DNA of 64,000 nucleotides from Lelliottia jeotgali (GTDB lineage: Bacteria; Pseudomonadota; Gammaproteobacteria; Enterobacterales; Enterobacteriaceae). Below the pieces are notes generated by a model. The model was not told the origin of the DNA. It did not search any database and was given only the letters and a program-made list of their open reading frames with translations. Position 1 is the first letter of the stretch. Every line of letters begins with the position of its first letter. This document shows positions 53,800-63,574 of the stretch, piece after piece. The position numbers and the translations under genes were made by a program. Location of the stretch: assembly GCA_002271215.1 (NCBI GenBank), contig CP018628.1:310001-374000 (forward strand). Reading direction: 5' to 3'.

Positions 53800-56082
53800 A
53801 TGCCATCACGCCGTCCACCCTTTTTCGCCAGCGCCCGTGGCCGCCTGCTTTCCTTCAACCTGCTGGTGGTGGCGGTGACGCTGATGGTCAGCGGCGTGGC
53901 GGTGCTGGGCTTTCGTCATGCCAGCCAGATTCAGGAGCAGGTCCAGCAACAGACCCTGAACGACATGACCGGCAGCATGAATCTGGCACGCGATACGGCG
54001 AATGTGGCGACGGCGGCGGTGCGGCTTTCGCAGGTGGTTGGGGCGCTGGAGTACAAAAGTGAGGCCGACAGGCTCAAGCAAACGCAAATGGCGCTGCGTC
54101 GCTCGCTGGAGCAGCTTGCCGATGCGCCGCTGGCGCAGCAGGAACCGGCGCTGGTGGCTCGAATCATTCGCCGGAGTAATGAGTTACAGCAGAGCGTGAC
54201 CGGGATGCTGGAGCGTGGTCAGCGGCGTCATCTGGAGCGTAACGCGCTGCTGAGTTCGCTCTATCAAAGCCAAAGTTTTTTACGCCATTTGCAAGATATC
54301 AACCGCCGTTTTGGTGACAACGTACCGGACGCGCGCCAGCTGGCGGAAATGGATCGGCTGATCATGGCGGCGATTGAAACCCCGTCTCCACGCGCCACTA
54401 TTCAGCAGTTGAATAGCGTGACCACCACGCTGCCACAGACTGCTCGCCAGCCGGTTATCGACTTTGTGTTGCCTGATTTCAACGCTGAACTGCAAAAGCT
54501 CGCGCCGCTCTCGAAGCAGCTGGAAGAGAGCGACCTGGCGATCAGCTGGTATATGTTTCACATCAAAGCGCTGGTGGCGATTTTAAACAGCGATATCAAT
54601 CAATACGTGGCGCAGGTGGCGCAGGCCTCGGAGCTGCGCACCGCGCAAAGCCACAAAGAGCTGCGCTCTATCAGCGTCTTTATTAGCGTGTTCGCCGTTC
54701 TGGCGCTGCTGATCACCGGCTGCGCGTGCTGGTACATCTACCGCAATTTAGGTTCCAACCTGACGGCTATTTCTCGGGCCATGTCGCGCCTGGCGCACGG
54801 TGAATCGGACGTGTCGGTGCCAGCGCTCCAGCGCCGCGACGAGCTGGGTGAACTGGCGCGTGCGTTTAACGTTTTTGCCCGCAACACGGCATCGCTGGAG
54901 CACACCACCCGCCTGCTGAAAGAGAAAACGACACAGATGGAGATCGACCGGCTCGAGCGCGTGGGGCTGGAAGAAGCGCTACTGCACAGCCAAAAAATGA
55001 AAGCGGTCGGGCAGCTGACGGGCGGGCTGGCGCACGATTTCAACAATCTGCTGGCGGTGATCATTGGCAGTCTGGAGCTGGTCGATCCCGACTCGCCGGA
55101 TGCGCCGCGTATCACCCGCGCGCTCAAGGCCGCCGAACGCGGCGCGCTTCTGACCCAGCGCCTGCTGGCCTTCTCGCGCAAACAGTCCCTGCACCCACAC
55201 GCCGTGGAGATGAAACCGTTGCTGGAAAACCTCGGCGAGCTGATGCATCACTCTTTGCCCGCCACGCTGACGCTGGACATCGAAGCGCAGCACCCGGCGT
55301 GGCCCGCGTGGATTGACGTTAGCCAGCTCGAAAATGCGATCATCAATCTGGTGATGAACGCTCGCGATGCGATGGAAGGGCAGAGCGGCGTGATTCGGAT
55401 TCGGACATGGAATCAGCGCGTGACCCGCAGCGATGGGCGCAGGCAGGATATGGTGGCGCTGGAGGTGATCGACCACGGCTGTGGGATGTCGCAGGAGGTG
55501 AAATCCCAGGTCTTCGAGCCGTTCTTCACCACGAAACAGACGGGGAGCGGCAGCGGACTGGGGCTGTCGATGGTGTACGGGTTTGTGCGCCAGTCCGGTG
55601 GGCGCGTCGAAATCGAAAGCGCGCCGGGGCAGGGAACCACCGTACGCCTGCAACTCCCGCGCTCGGCGCAGGCGGTGGCTTCGCACGATGAAGCGCTCGC
55701 GACAGCGGAAACCGAACAGAGCGATCGGCTGGTGCTGGTGCTCGAGGATGAAACCGACGTGCGCCAGACCTTGTGCGAACAACTGCATCAGCTCGGCTAT
55801 CTAACGCTGGAAGCCGAAACCGGTGAGCAGGCGCTGAAGATGCTGGAGGCGTCAGCGGATATCGAACTCTTTATCAGTGACCTGATGCTGCCGGGCACAA
55901 TGAGCGGCGCGGAGGTGATCCACCACGTTCGGAGCCATTTCCCGCATCTGCCGGTGCTGCTGGTGAGCGGTCAGGATTTACGTCCGACGCACAATCCGCA
56001 GTTGCCGGACGTGGAATTACTGCGTAAACCATTTACCCGATCGCAGCTGGCGCAGGCGCTGCGGAAGGTGAGTCATCTTTGA
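53800..56082 (+). CDS. Hybrid sensor histidine kinase of the sugar cluster
   Basis: 760 residues from ATG 53800 with GGAG just upstream. Order: membrane segment near residue 30, a periplasmic helical sensor of about 270 residues, a second membrane segment (ISVFISVFAVLALLITGCAC), HAMP, then HisKA with H412 in GLAHDFNN, HATPase with NLVMNARDAMEG and GLGLSMVYGF, and a C-terminal receiver with D694 in FISDLMLPG. No HPt domain follows. The regulator at 45199 on the far side of the operon is the likely target. The sensor may read the binding protein or the sugar itself. Confidence 0.85.
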   Translation: MPSRRPPFFASARGRLLSFNLLVVAVTLMVSGVAVLGFRHASQIQEQVQQQTLNDMTGSMNLARDTANVATAAVRLSQVVGALEYKSEADRLKQTQMALRRSLEQLADAPLAQQEPALVARIIRRSNELQQSVTGMLERGQRRHLERNALLSSLYQSQSFLRHLQDINRRFGDNVPDARQLAEMDRLIMAAIETPSPRATIQQLNSVTTTLPQTARQPVIDFVLPDFNAELQKLAPLSKQLEESDLAISWYMFHIKALVAILNSDINQYVAQVAQASELRTAQSHKELRSISVFISVFAVLALLITGCACWYIYRNLGSNLTAISRAMSRLAHGESDVSVPALQRRDELGELARAFNVFARNTASLEHTTRLLKEKTTQMEIDRLERVGLEEALLHSQKMKAVGQLTGGLAHDFNNLLAVIIGSLELVDPDSPDAPRITRALKAAERGALLTQRLLAFSRKQSLHPHAVEMKPLLENLGELMHHSLPATLTLDIEAQHPAWPAWIDVSQLENAIINLVMNARDAMEGQSGVIRIRTWNQRVTRSDGRRQDMVALEVIDHGCGMSQEVKSQVFEPFFTTKQTGSGSGLGLSMVYGFVRQSGGRVEIESAPGQGTTVRLQLPRSAQAVASHDEALATAETEQSDRLVLVLEDETDVRQTLCEQLHQLGYLTLEAETGEQALKMLEASADIELFISDLMLPGTMSGAEVIHHVRSHFPHLPVLLVSGQDLRPTHNPQLPDVELLRKPFTRSQLAQALRKVSHL

Positions 56083-56154
56083 GATTCCTCCGCTACTCGC
56101 CTTCATCGTCGTTGATTAACGTAAAGCCAGCCCACCTGCCGCGAGACTGGCTTT

Positions 56155-56472
56155 ATGAAACGCACGATTACCGCTCTGATTTTTGGCCTGCTGTCATTCA
56201 CCAGTCAGATGGCCCACGCTGATATCATTGACGACGCTATTGGGAATATCCAGCAGGCGATCGGTGAAGCGTACAACCCTTCGAGCAATCGCCAGAATGA
56301 CGACGATCGTTATGAGGAGAGCCGCCGCAACGACAGTCGTCAGTACGATGACCGCCGCAGACAGCTTGAGGATCGTCGCCGTCAGTTAGACGATCGGCAG
56401 CGCCAGCTGGATCAGGACCGACGTCAGCTGGAGGACGATGAGCGCAGGCTGGAGGAGGATTACGATCGGTGA
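56155..56472 (+). CDS. yjdP: YjdP, small secreted coiled-coil protein
   Basis: A 105-residue protein with signal peptide (MKRTITALIFGLLSFTSQMAHA) and a mature half made of heptad-like RRRQLDDRQRQLDQDRRQLE repeats, highly charged. It matches YjdP by sequence look and by position next to phnP. It is probably periplasmic or outer-surface exposed; function unknown. Confidence 0.85.
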   Translation: MKRTITALIFGLLSFTSQMAHADIIDDAIGNIQQAIGEAYNPSSNRQNDDDRYEESRRNDSRQYDDRRRQLEDRRRQLDDRQRQLDQDRRQLEDDERRLEEDYDR

Positions 56473-56533
56473 TACATGTGCGGTCTATCGCCCGGCGGCG
56501 CTTCGCTTGCGCGGGCCTACAAGGGCACGAACC

Positions 56534-56566
56534 GTAGGCCGGGTAAGGCGCAGCCGCCACCCGGCA
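56534..56566. repeat. REP element next to phnP
   Basis: GTAGGCCGGGTAAGGCGCAG and the rest of a REP palindrome ending GCCACCCGGCA lie between yjdP and phnP, which are convergent. It is probably the 3' end of the phn transcript. Confidence 0.8.
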
Positions 56567-56571
56567 ATACC

Positions 56572-57330
56572 TCAATCAAACACTAACCGCATCCCGTCAT
56601 ACCCTGCCTCAAATCCCTCGGGCAGCGGGTTATCCATCATCCACACGTCGAACTGGTGGCTAATGTGGGTCAAAATCACCTGCGGGCAGCCAATCACCTC
56701 GTTGAGCGCAATCACGGTGTTCAAATCGCAATGGTTACGCGGGGGTTCTTCACGCGGCGCGTGGCTGCAGTCGATTATCATCGCCTGCGGATGGTTGTTG
56801 AGTAAAAACTTCACGGTTTTGTCCGGTAGTCCGGCGGTATCAGACAGCCACGCCACGCGGCTGTGGGCGCTCTCCAGCAGATAGCCAAAGGTCAGCTTTG
56901 AGTGATTGAGCGGCAGCGGGGTGACGCGCAAACCCTGTAACTCAAACATCACGAACGGCTCCACCGTATGGCTAAAATCGAGAAGCCCAGGATGTTTGAA
57001 CAGATCGTCGCAGCCGCTTTCGTCCGGCGGGCCGTACACTGGAATCGACGCGCCCACGCCCCAGCGCAGGGGGAACAGGCCCTGGACATGATCCATATGA
57101 TAGTGCGTCAGCAAAAACTGCTGAAAACTGCCCGCTGGCCAGTCATCCATCAGATACGGAATGCCTGCATCCAGCAGCGTGACCGCATCGTTGAATTTCA
57201 CGACTGCACTGCACGGGCGACGGCGATGCGCCTCCTGCAATCGTGCCCGGCGACAGGCCGCGCAGTCACAGCCGAAGACCGGCACCAGTTGAGCGCCACC
57301 CGTGCCGGTGAGTTGGATGGTTAGGGCCAT
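56572..57330 (-). CDS. phnP: Phosphoribosyl 1,2-cyclic phosphodiesterase
   Basis: 252 residues from ATG 57330, the E. coli length; the upstream ATG at 57351 is less likely. A metallo-beta-lactamase fold enzyme with [14 protein letters not shown] (HxHxDH), [10 protein letters not shown] and [10 protein letters not shown]. It also has the [10 protein letters not shown] zinc site. It opens the cyclic phosphate left by C-P lyase cleavage. Confidence 0.95.
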   Translation of the reverse strand: MALTIQLTGTGGAQLVPVFGCDCAACRRARLQEAHRRRPCSAVVKFNDAVTLLDAGIPYLMDDWPAGSFQQFLLTHYHMDHVQGLFPLRWGVGASIPVYGPPDESGCDDLFKHPGLLDFSHTVEPFVMFELQGLRVTPLPLNHSKLTFGYLLESAHSRVAWLSDTAGLPDKTVKFLLNNHPQAMIIDCSHAPREEPPRNHCDLNTVIALNEVIGCPQVILTHISHQFDVWMMDNPLPEGFEAGYDGMRLVFD

Positions 57331-57353
57331 GATTTCCCCCCTTTGGGTCAATT

Positions 57354-57433
57354 GCCGGGTGGCGGCTGCGCCTTACCCGGCCTACGGGTCAGCAGGGTTT
57401 TGTAGGCCGGGTAAGCGAAGCCGCCACCCGGCA
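57354..57433. repeat. BIME, two facing REP elements
   Basis: GCCGGGTGGCGGCTGCGCC starts one REP (57354-57384) and the inverted partner ends GCCGCCACCCGGCA at 57433. It lies in the gap between phnP and phnO. Confidence 0.85.
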
Positions 57434-57438
57434 TGGTT

Positions 57439-57873
57439 TTACAGCAACTTGGTAAACCGATAATGGCTCTGGGCGTACCCTTCGCGCAGATAAAAGCGGT
57501 GTGCATCCACGCGCTTTACGCTGGTCGACAACTCGGTCATTTCAGCGCCTGCGTCGCGGGCAAATTCTTCTGCCCAGGCTAACAGCTGGCTGCCGACTTT
57601 CAGGCCGCGTGCCTGCGGCAGCACCACCAGCTCCTGAATCTCGCCAATCCAGTTAGCGTGATGCAAATGAAACTGCAAATGCAGGCCAATCATCCCGACG
57701 ACGTGGCCGTCCAGTTCCGCAAGGTGGTAGTGCATGTTGCGATCCTGAAGATTAGCCAGATACCCGGCGTTAAAGGCGCGTTGGTCAAACTCCGCTTGTT
57801 TTAACTCACAAATCAGGCCGTAAACGGCCTGGGCATCTTCCGGGGTGGCGCGACGAAGCTGGCAGTCAGGCAT
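57439..57873 (-). CDS. phnO: Aminoalkylphosphonate N-acetyltransferase
   Basis: 144 residues from ATG 57873, the usual length; upstream codons lack conservation. A GNAT enzyme with [18 protein letters not shown] as the acetyl-CoA loop and a C-terminal [19 protein letters not shown]. It acetylates aminoalkylphosphonates. It overlaps phnN by 8 bp. Confidence 0.95.
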   Translation of the reverse strand: MPDCQLRRATPEDAQAVYGLICELKQAEFDQRAFNAGYLANLQDRNMHYHLAELDGHVVGMIGLHLQFHLHHANWIGEIQELVVLPQARGLKVGSQLLAWAEEFARDAGAEMTELSTSVKRVDAHRFYLREGYAQSHYRFTKLL

Positions 57874-58414
57874 GTTGTTTCTCCTTCTGACGAATAAGCG
57901 ATAACAAATTATCGACTGACTGTAGCAAACTTCCGTCGTTGTTGAGGAGATGACAGTCCGACGGCGTATAACGCGCGGCCCGCTCCAGACGCTGGTCGAT
58001 CTCGCGCGCACTTTCCCGCCCACGCTGTTGCAGGCGCTCGCGCAGTACCTCCTGCGAAACCTGCAAACAGACCGGCATCAGCGCTTGTTCGTAACGTGCG
58101 CGAGCCTGTTGCAGATGTGCGCGCGAACCGTTGACCAGCACGTCGAAACCGGCGTGCAGCCACAGGTCGATCTCGATCCCCACGCCGTAGTAAAAACCGT
58201 TGGCATGCCAGCTCAGCGCCAGTAAATTCTGGCCTGCACGAGTAAAAAACTCCGGCTCGCTCAGGGCGATGTGGTTCTCGCTGCCCGCGTTCGCCGCCCG
58301 CGTGATGTAACGATGCGCGACCAATAATTGAGCGTGTTCCTGCTGGCGCAGCGCCGACAGCAGGCTGTCTTTTCCGGAGCCGGACGGCCCCATCAGCCAG
58401 ATCAGTTTTCCCAT
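57866..58414 (-). CDS. phnN: Ribose 1,5-bisphosphate phosphokinase
   Basis: A 182-residue P-loop kinase with Walker [13 protein letters not shown]. It converts ribose 1,5-bisphosphate to PRPP, the last step of the C-P lyase route. Shares one base with phnM. Confidence 0.95.
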   Translation of the reverse strand: MGKLIWLMGPSGSGKDSLLSALRQQEHAQLLVAHRYITRAANAGSENHIALSEPEFFTRAGQNLLALSWHANGFYYGVGIEIDLWLHAGFDVLVNGSRAHLQQARARYEQALMPVCLQVSQEVLRERLQQRGRESAREIDQRLERAARYTPSDCHLLNNDGSLLQSVDNLLSLIRQKEKQHA

Positions 58415-59550
58415 CAGAACACCCGTTTTCCCTGACGCCAGACGTGATCGATATGGATGTGCTCGCCCTTACGGTGTGCCAGAACGAGATCCGCCCGTTT
58501 GCCTTCGCCAATCACCCCGCGATCGCCCAGATTCAGCGCGTCAGCCGGGTTTTTGGTCACCAGACGAATCGCCTGCGGCAGGGTGAAACTGTTGCCCGCA
58601 TCGTCCGCCACGCGGAAGGCCGCATCCAGCAGGCTCGCCGGATAGTAATCGGAGGAGAGAATATCCAGCAGGCCAAGCGCCGCCAGCTGGCTGGCTGCCA
58701 CGTTGCCGGAGTGCGAGCCGCCGCGCACGATATTCGGCGCGCCCATCAGGACGTTCATCCCGTGCTGGCGTGAGGCCTCAGCTGCCGCGAACGTAGTAGG
58801 AAATTCGGCGATCACGCTGCCAAGCTGATGGGATTCGTGCACGTGATCGTGAGTGGCATCGTCGTGGCTGGCGAGAGGAATGTTGCGATCCCGGCACATC
58901 GCCGCAATCGCCTGGCGGTTCGGCTGTGACCACCGGGCCGCCAGCGCCAGCTGTTCCTCTTCGTAGCGCGCCATTTCCTCGTCATTCAAGGAGTATTTGC
59001 CCTGATAATATTCGCGATACTTCTCGATATTGGCGAACTGTCGCTGGCCCGGTGAGTGGTCCATGAGGGATACCAGGGACACCGGCTCGCGGCCCATCAG
59101 TTTTTCAAACAGCGGCAGGGTGGTGTGGTGCGGCAATTCGCAGCGCAGATGCAGGCGGTGCTCGGCGCGGTTCAGGCCGCGCTTTTGCGTCTCTTCTACT
59201 GCGTTAATCATCTTCTCGAGGTTTTCCAGGCGATCGCCGCCGTCGCGTACATCGCCAATCGCCACCGCGTCCAGCACTGTGGTGATGCCGCTGGCAACCA
59301 TCAGCGCGTCGTGGCTACTCATCGCTGAGTGGGCCGGCCAGTCGACTTTCGGGCGCGGAGTGAAGAATTTATCCAGGTTATCCGTGTGCAGTTCGATCAG
59401 GCCCGGCAGCAGCCAGCCGCCTTCGCCGTCCATCGCTTGTGGAGAGCGGCTCTGGGTTTCGGCGTAGGTGCGAATCACGCCGTCCTGAATCTCTGCCGAT
59501 CCCGCGATCACTTCGTTTTCCAGCACCAGTTTGACGTTATTGATGATCAT
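58414..59550 (-). CDS. phnM: RPnTP hydrolase of the C-P lyase pathway
   Basis: A 378-residue amidohydrolase-fold protein with [20 protein letters not shown] and [34 protein letters not shown]. It releases pyrophosphate from ribosyl phosphonate triphosphate. Overlaps phnL by 4 bp. Confidence 0.95.
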   Translation of the reverse strand: MIINNVKLVLENEVIAGSAEIQDGVIRTYAETQSRSPQAMDGEGGWLLPGLIELHTDNLDKFFTPRPKVDWPAHSAMSSHDALMVASGITTVLDAVAIGDVRDGGDRLENLEKMINAVEETQKRGLNRAEHRLHLRCELPHHTTLPLFEKLMGREPVSLVSLMDHSPGQRQFANIEKYREYYQGKYSLNDEEMARYEEEQLALAARWSQPNRQAIAAMCRDRNIPLASHDDATHDHVHESHQLGSVIAEFPTTFAAAEASRQHGMNVLMGAPNIVRGGSHSGNVAASQLAALGLLDILSSDYYPASLLDAAFRVADDAGNSFTLPQAIRLVTKNPADALNLGDRGVIGEGKRADLVLAHRKGEHIHIDHVWRQGKRVF

Positions 59551-60227
59551 GATGCGGCTCCCATCGCATGAAGACGATCTGCCACGCGATCGCGGACCGT
59601 GGCGTCGTGGAAGATCCCCACGATCGCCGCCCCGCGCGCTTTGGCCTGTTCAATCAGTTCGACGACCGCAGCGCTGTTTTTGGCATCCAGCGAGGCGGTC
59701 GGTTCATCGAGCAGCAAAATCGGGTAATCGACGATAAATCCGCGCGCGATATTCACGCGCTGCTGTTCGCCGCCGGAAAAGGTCGATGGGGCCAGATGCC
59801 ACAGGCGTTCCGGCACATTAAGGCGTGTCAGCAGGCGGGCCGCTTTGGCCGCACATTCGTCACGGGAAACGCCGAGATCCAGCAGGGGTTGCATCACCAC
59901 ATCCAGCGCGGAGATCCTCGGGATCACCCGCAAGAACTGGCTGACCCAGCCGATCGTCGAGCGGCGCACTTCGAGCACTTTACGTGCCGGGGCTTGCACC
60001 AGATCCACCCACTCGTGGTTATGACGAATGTGGATTTGGCCCTGATCGGGCAGATAGTTGGCATACAGGGAGCGCAGCAGCGTTGATTTTCCGCTACCCG
60101 AGTGGCCGTGCAGCACCACGCATTCGCCCTCTTTGACCTCAAGAGAGGCGTTTTGCAGCACCGGCAGGCGCACGCCGTTTTGCTGGTGGAGCACAAAAGT
60201 CTTACTCACATTTTCTACGCGGATCAT
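59547..60227 (-). CDS. phnL: C-P lyase ATP-binding protein PhnL
   Basis: 226 residues from ATG 60227 (the open frame upstream runs into a BIME and is not conserved). ABC-type ATPase: Walker [12 protein letters not shown], signature [12 protein letters not shown], Walker [13 protein letters not shown]. With PhnI it is needed to make the ribosyl phosphonate. Confidence 0.95.
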   Translation of the reverse strand: MIRVENVSKTFVLHQQNGVRLPVLQNASLEVKEGECVVLHGHSGSGKSTLLRSLYANYLPDQGQIHIRHNHEWVDLVQAPARKVLEVRRSTIGWVSQFLRVIPRISALDVVMQPLLDLGVSRDECAAKAARLLTRLNVPERLWHLAPSTFSGGEQQRVNIARGFIVDYPILLLDEPTASLDAKNSAAVVELIEQAKARGAAIVGIFHDATVRDRVADRLHAMGAAS

Positions 60228-60248
60228 GTTGGCCTCTTGGGTCTTTTT

Positions 60249-60326
60249 GCCGGGTGGCGGCTTCGCCTTACCCGGCCTACAAAGGCGTGTTTTTCGTAGG
60301 TCGGGTAAGCGCAGCGCCACCCGACA
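60249..60326. repeat. BIME inside the phn operon, between phnK and phnL
   Basis: GCCGGGTGGCGGCTTCGCC and an inverted REP partner (GTAGGTCGGGTAAGCGCAGC...) fill nearly all of the 108-base gap between phnK and phnL. Such repeats inside an operon can protect or trim upstream mRNA. Confidence 0.85.
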
Positions 60327-60335
60327 CAAACACAC

Positions 60336-61091
60336 TCAGTTCTGCAAAACGGATGACACCAGCAACTGGGTGTACGGATGGTGCGGATCGTCGAGCACGC
60401 GGTCGGTTAATCCACTTTCCACCACCTGGCCCTCTTTCATCACCATCAGACGGTCCGCCAGCAGACGGGCAACGCCCAGATCGTGGGTCACAATTACCAC
60501 CGCCAGATCCAGCTCCACCACCAGGCCGCGCAGCAGGTCAAGCAAGCGCGCCTGCACAGACACGTCCAGCCCGCCCGTCGGCTCATCCATAAACACCAGC
60601 TTCGGATGGGTGACGAGGTTGCGGGCGATTTGCAGGCGCTGCTGCATCCCGCCGGAGAAGGTGGTGGGCAGGTCGTCGATGCGTGACGCTGGGATCTCAA
60701 CATCCTCCAGCCACTGCTGGGCCGTTGCGCGGATATTTCCGTAGTGCCGCGCGCCGGTCGCCATCAGCCGTTCGCCGATGTTCCCGCCCGCCGACACCTG
60801 GCGGCGCAGGCCGTCCATTGGATGCTGATGCACCACGCCCCATTCCGTACGCAACAGGCGGCGGCGCTCGGCTTCACTCATGCCGTACAGGGACTGATCC
60901 TGATACAGAATCTCACCGTTTTGCGGCGTCAGGCGCGCGGAGATGGATTTGAGCAGGGTGGTTTTGCCGGAGCCGGACTCGCCGACAATCCCCAGCACTT
61001 CGCCAGGCCACAGCTCGAACGACACGTCGCTAAAGCCTTTGCCGGGCGCATACAAATGGGTCAGGTTGTTCACCGAAAGCAGCGGTTTCAT
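60336..61091 (-). CDS. phnK: C-P lyase ATP-binding protein PhnK
   Basis: A 251-residue ABC ATPase: Walker A GESGSGKTTLLKSI, signature FSGGMQQRLQIARN, Walker B LVFMDEPTGGLD. PhnK binds the PhnGHIJ core. Overlaps phnJ by 4 bp. Confidence 0.95.
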   Translation of the reverse strand: MKPLLSVNNLTHLYAPGKGFSDVSFELWPGEVLGIVGESGSGKTTLLKSISARLTPQNGEILYQDQSLYGMSEAERRRLLRTEWGVVHQHPMDGLRRQVSAGGNIGERLMATGARHYGNIRATAQQWLEDVEIPASRIDDLPTTFSGGMQQRLQIARNLVTHPKLVFMDEPTGGLDVSVQARLLDLLRGLVVELDLAVVIVTHDLGVARLLADRLMVMKEGQVVESGLTDRVLDDPHHPYTQLLVSSVLQN

Positions 61092-61933
61092 TGGCCGTTC
61101 GCCTCGCTCTGTTGGCGGCAGAAATCGGTGTCGGAGCAGACAAACATGCGTTTGCCCGTGTCGTCGAGCACCACTTCATCGAGATAGCTGTGTTTTGAAC
61201 CGCAGATGGCGCACGGCTCATCCCATTCCTGCACCGTAAACGGATGATCGTCGAAATCGAGACTTTCAACGGAGGTATACGGCGGGACGGCGTAGATGCG
61301 TTTTTCGCGTCCGGCACCAAACAGTTGCAGGGCGGGCATCATGTCCATCTTCGGGTTATCGAATTTTGGGATCGGCGACGGGTCCATCACATAGCGCCCG
61401 TTCACTTTCACCGGATAGGCGTAGGTGGTGGCGATATGGCCGAAGCGGGCGATGTCTTCGTACAGTTTCACCTGCATCACGCCGTACTCTTCCAGGGCGT
61501 GCATGGTGCGGGTTTCGGTTTCGCGCGGCTCGATAAAGCGCAGCGGCTCGGGGATCGGCACCTGGAAAATCAGAATCTGATCTTCAGTGAGCGGCGTTTC
61601 CGGGATGCGGTGACGGGTCTGAATCAGGGTCGCATCTTCCGTGCGCTCGGTGGTGTTCACCCCGGTGACGCGTTTGAAGAAGTTGCGAATCGACACGGCG
61701 TTGGTGGTGTCGTCCGCCCCCTGGTCGATGACTTTTAGCACGTCGGCTTCGCCGATCACGCTGGCGGTGAGCTGAATGCCACCGGTTCCCCAGCCGTACG
61801 GCATCGGCATTTCGCGGCCGCCAAAGGGTACCTGATAGCCGGGAATGGCCACCGCTTTGAGGATGGCGCGGCGGATCATGCGTTTGGTTTGTTCGTCCAG
61901 ATAGGCAAAGTTATACCCGCTGAGGTTAGCCAT
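61088..61933 (-). CDS. phnJ: C-P lyase catalytic subunit PhnJ
   Basis: 281 residues, the usual size. The C-terminal cysteine motif CAICGSKH ... MFVCSDTDFCRQQ includes the Fe-S and radical cysteines. It breaks the carbon-phosphorus bond with S-adenosylmethionine. Overlaps phnI by 8 bp. Confidence 0.97.
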   Translation of the reverse strand: MANLSGYNFAYLDEQTKRMIRRAILKAVAIPGYQVPFGGREMPMPYGWGTGGIQLTASVIGEADVLKVIDQGADDTTNAVSIRNFFKRVTGVNTTERTEDATLIQTRHRIPETPLTEDQILIFQVPIPEPLRFIEPRETETRTMHALEEYGVMQVKLYEDIARFGHIATTYAYPVKVNGRYVMDPSPIPKFDNPKMDMMPALQLFGAGREKRIYAVPPYTSVESLDFDDHPFTVQEWDEPCAICGSKHSYLDEVVLDDTGKRMFVCSDTDFCRQQSEANGQ

Positions 61934-62990
61934 TTTTGCGCTCCCGTTGCAGACGTTTCAGCAGTTCCAGTTCTGCCTGGAAATCGACGTAATGTGGCAG
62001 TTTGAGGTGCGAGACAAAGCCGGCGGCTTCAACGTTATCCGCGTGGGCCAGCACGAACTCTTCGTCCTGCGCCGGGCCGGAAAGGGTTTCGTTGTAGTCC
62101 GGGGCTTGCAGCGCACGGTCAACCAGCGCCATCGCCATCGCCTTGCGCTCGCCCATGCCAAACACTAAGCCGTAGCCGCGTGTGAAGTGCGGGACGTCGT
62201 TTTCGGGGGCCACGAAGCCGTTCACCATTTCGCATTCGGTCATCAGCAGTTCGCCGACGTTGACTGCAAAACCCAGCTCTTCCGGCACGATTTCAACGTC
62301 GACATAACCGCTGCGGATTTCGGCGGCAAACGGGTGGTTGCGCCCGTAGCCGCGCTGCGTCGAGTAAGCCAGTGCCAGCAGATAACCCTCGTCGCCGCGC
62401 ATCAGCTGTTGCAGGCGTGAGGAGCGGGAGCACGGATAGACCGGCGGGGTACGGGTGACGTCGTCGGGCACGCTGCCGGTGTCCTCTTCGGCTTTTGCCA
62501 GCCCCTGATTCGCCAGCAGGCTAAAGACGTGGGGCGCATTTTCCTGCTGTGCGTCGCGGGTGTTCAGCGACGGGGATTCGCCATTCGCCAGCAGAGTGAA
62601 ATCCAGCAGGCGGTGGGTGTAGTCGTAGGTCGGGCCGAGAAGTTGGCCGCCGGGAATGTCTTTATAGACCGCAGAAATTCGGCGCTCAAGGCGCATCTCT
62701 GCGCTGTTCAGCGGCTCGCTGACCGCCAGTTTGGCCAGCGTAGTGCGGTAGGCACGCAGCAGGAAGATCGCTTCGACGTTGTCGCCGCTGGCCTGTTTCA
62801 GCGCCAGCGCGGCCAGTTCACGGTCGGCGATCCCGCCTTCGGTCATGACGCGATCGACGGCCAGATTCAGCTGCTGTTCAATTTGCTCGACGCTCAGTTC
62901 GGCAAGCTGTTCATCGCCGCGTCTTCTGTGCTCTTGCAGTGCATGGGCGGCGGCTATCGCCTTTTCGCCCCCTTTGACGGCAACGTACAT
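61926..62990 (-). CDS. phnI: C-P lyase subunit PhnI
   Basis: 354 residues from ATG 62990, which sits in TGATG with the phnH stop; the longer upstream frame overlaps phnH and is rejected. [18 protein letters not shown] and LGPTYDYTHRLLDFTLLANG are typical. PhnI attaches the phosphonate to ribose as part of the PhnGHIJ core. Confidence 0.97.
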   Translation of the reverse strand: MYVAVKGGEKAIAAAHALQEHRRRGDEQLAELSVEQIEQQLNLAVDRVMTEGGIADRELAALALKQASGDNVEAIFLLRAYRTTLAKLAVSEPLNSAEMRLERRISAVYKDIPGGQLLGPTYDYTHRLLDFTLLANGESPSLNTRDAQQENAPHVFSLLANQGLAKAEEDTGSVPDDVTRTPPVYPCSRSSRLQQLMRGDEGYLLALAYSTQRGYGRNHPFAAEIRSGYVDVEIVPEELGFAVNVGELLMTECEMVNGFVAPENDVPHFTRGYGLVFGMGERKAMAMALVDRALQAPDYNETLSGPAQDEEFVLAHADNVEAAGFVSHLKLPHYVDFQAELELLKRLQRERKNG

Positions 62991-63574
62991 CAGCACACCT
63001 CGACATGTGTGGTTCGTGGGATAGCCAGCAGGCGTTCGCCGCAGGTGAGGATCAAGTCGATACCCAGCGGGAACGGATGCGGACGTTCGGTCAGCTCGTG
63101 AATGATGCACTCCGGCAGTTGCGGCGCGACCATGCGCTCGTCGGCGATCCCGGCCCCGGTCAGGCGTAGCATGCGGCCACCGCTCAGGCTGGCGACCTGT
63201 AAGATCAGCGTGGCGCTGGTTTCGGGCGCGACGGCGCTGCCTTCAGAAAGCGCATTCAGCTGTTCGTGACTGATTTTTTCGTCGGCAACGGCGAATACCG
63301 CCTGCTGTGGCTGATCGACAAGCGGTGCGCTGGTGTGAAAACGCAGATTCTGGCTGGCAATGTCGTTGGTCATGCTGGCAGACAGCCAGACCGGCGTGTC
63401 GGCGTCGGCCAGGGTCAGTAGCACGCTGGTGGCGGCGATGTTCAGCGGCTGCCAGCCGTGAGTGAGCTGATGCAGCGAGACAATCATGCCCGGCTCGCTC
63501 ATGGCTTTCAGCAGACGACGAAAACTGTGCTGGGCATCCTGCACGGCAAGGGTAAAAGCAGGTTGAAGCGTCAT
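62990..63574 (-). CDS. phnH: C-P lyase subunit PhnH
   Basis: A 194-residue PhnH ([36 protein letters not shown]). It is a structural member of the C-P lyase core. Overlaps phnG by 4 bp and phnI by one base. Confidence 0.95.
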   Translation of the reverse strand: MTLQPAFTLAVQDAQHSFRRLLKAMSEPGMIVSLHQLTHGWQPLNIAATSVLLTLADADTPVWLSASMTNDIASQNLRFHTSAPLVDQPQQAVFAVADEKISHEQLNALSEGSAVAPETSATLILQVASLSGGRMLRLTGAGIADERMVAPQLPECIIHELTERPHPFPLGIDLILTCGERLLAIPRTTHVEVC

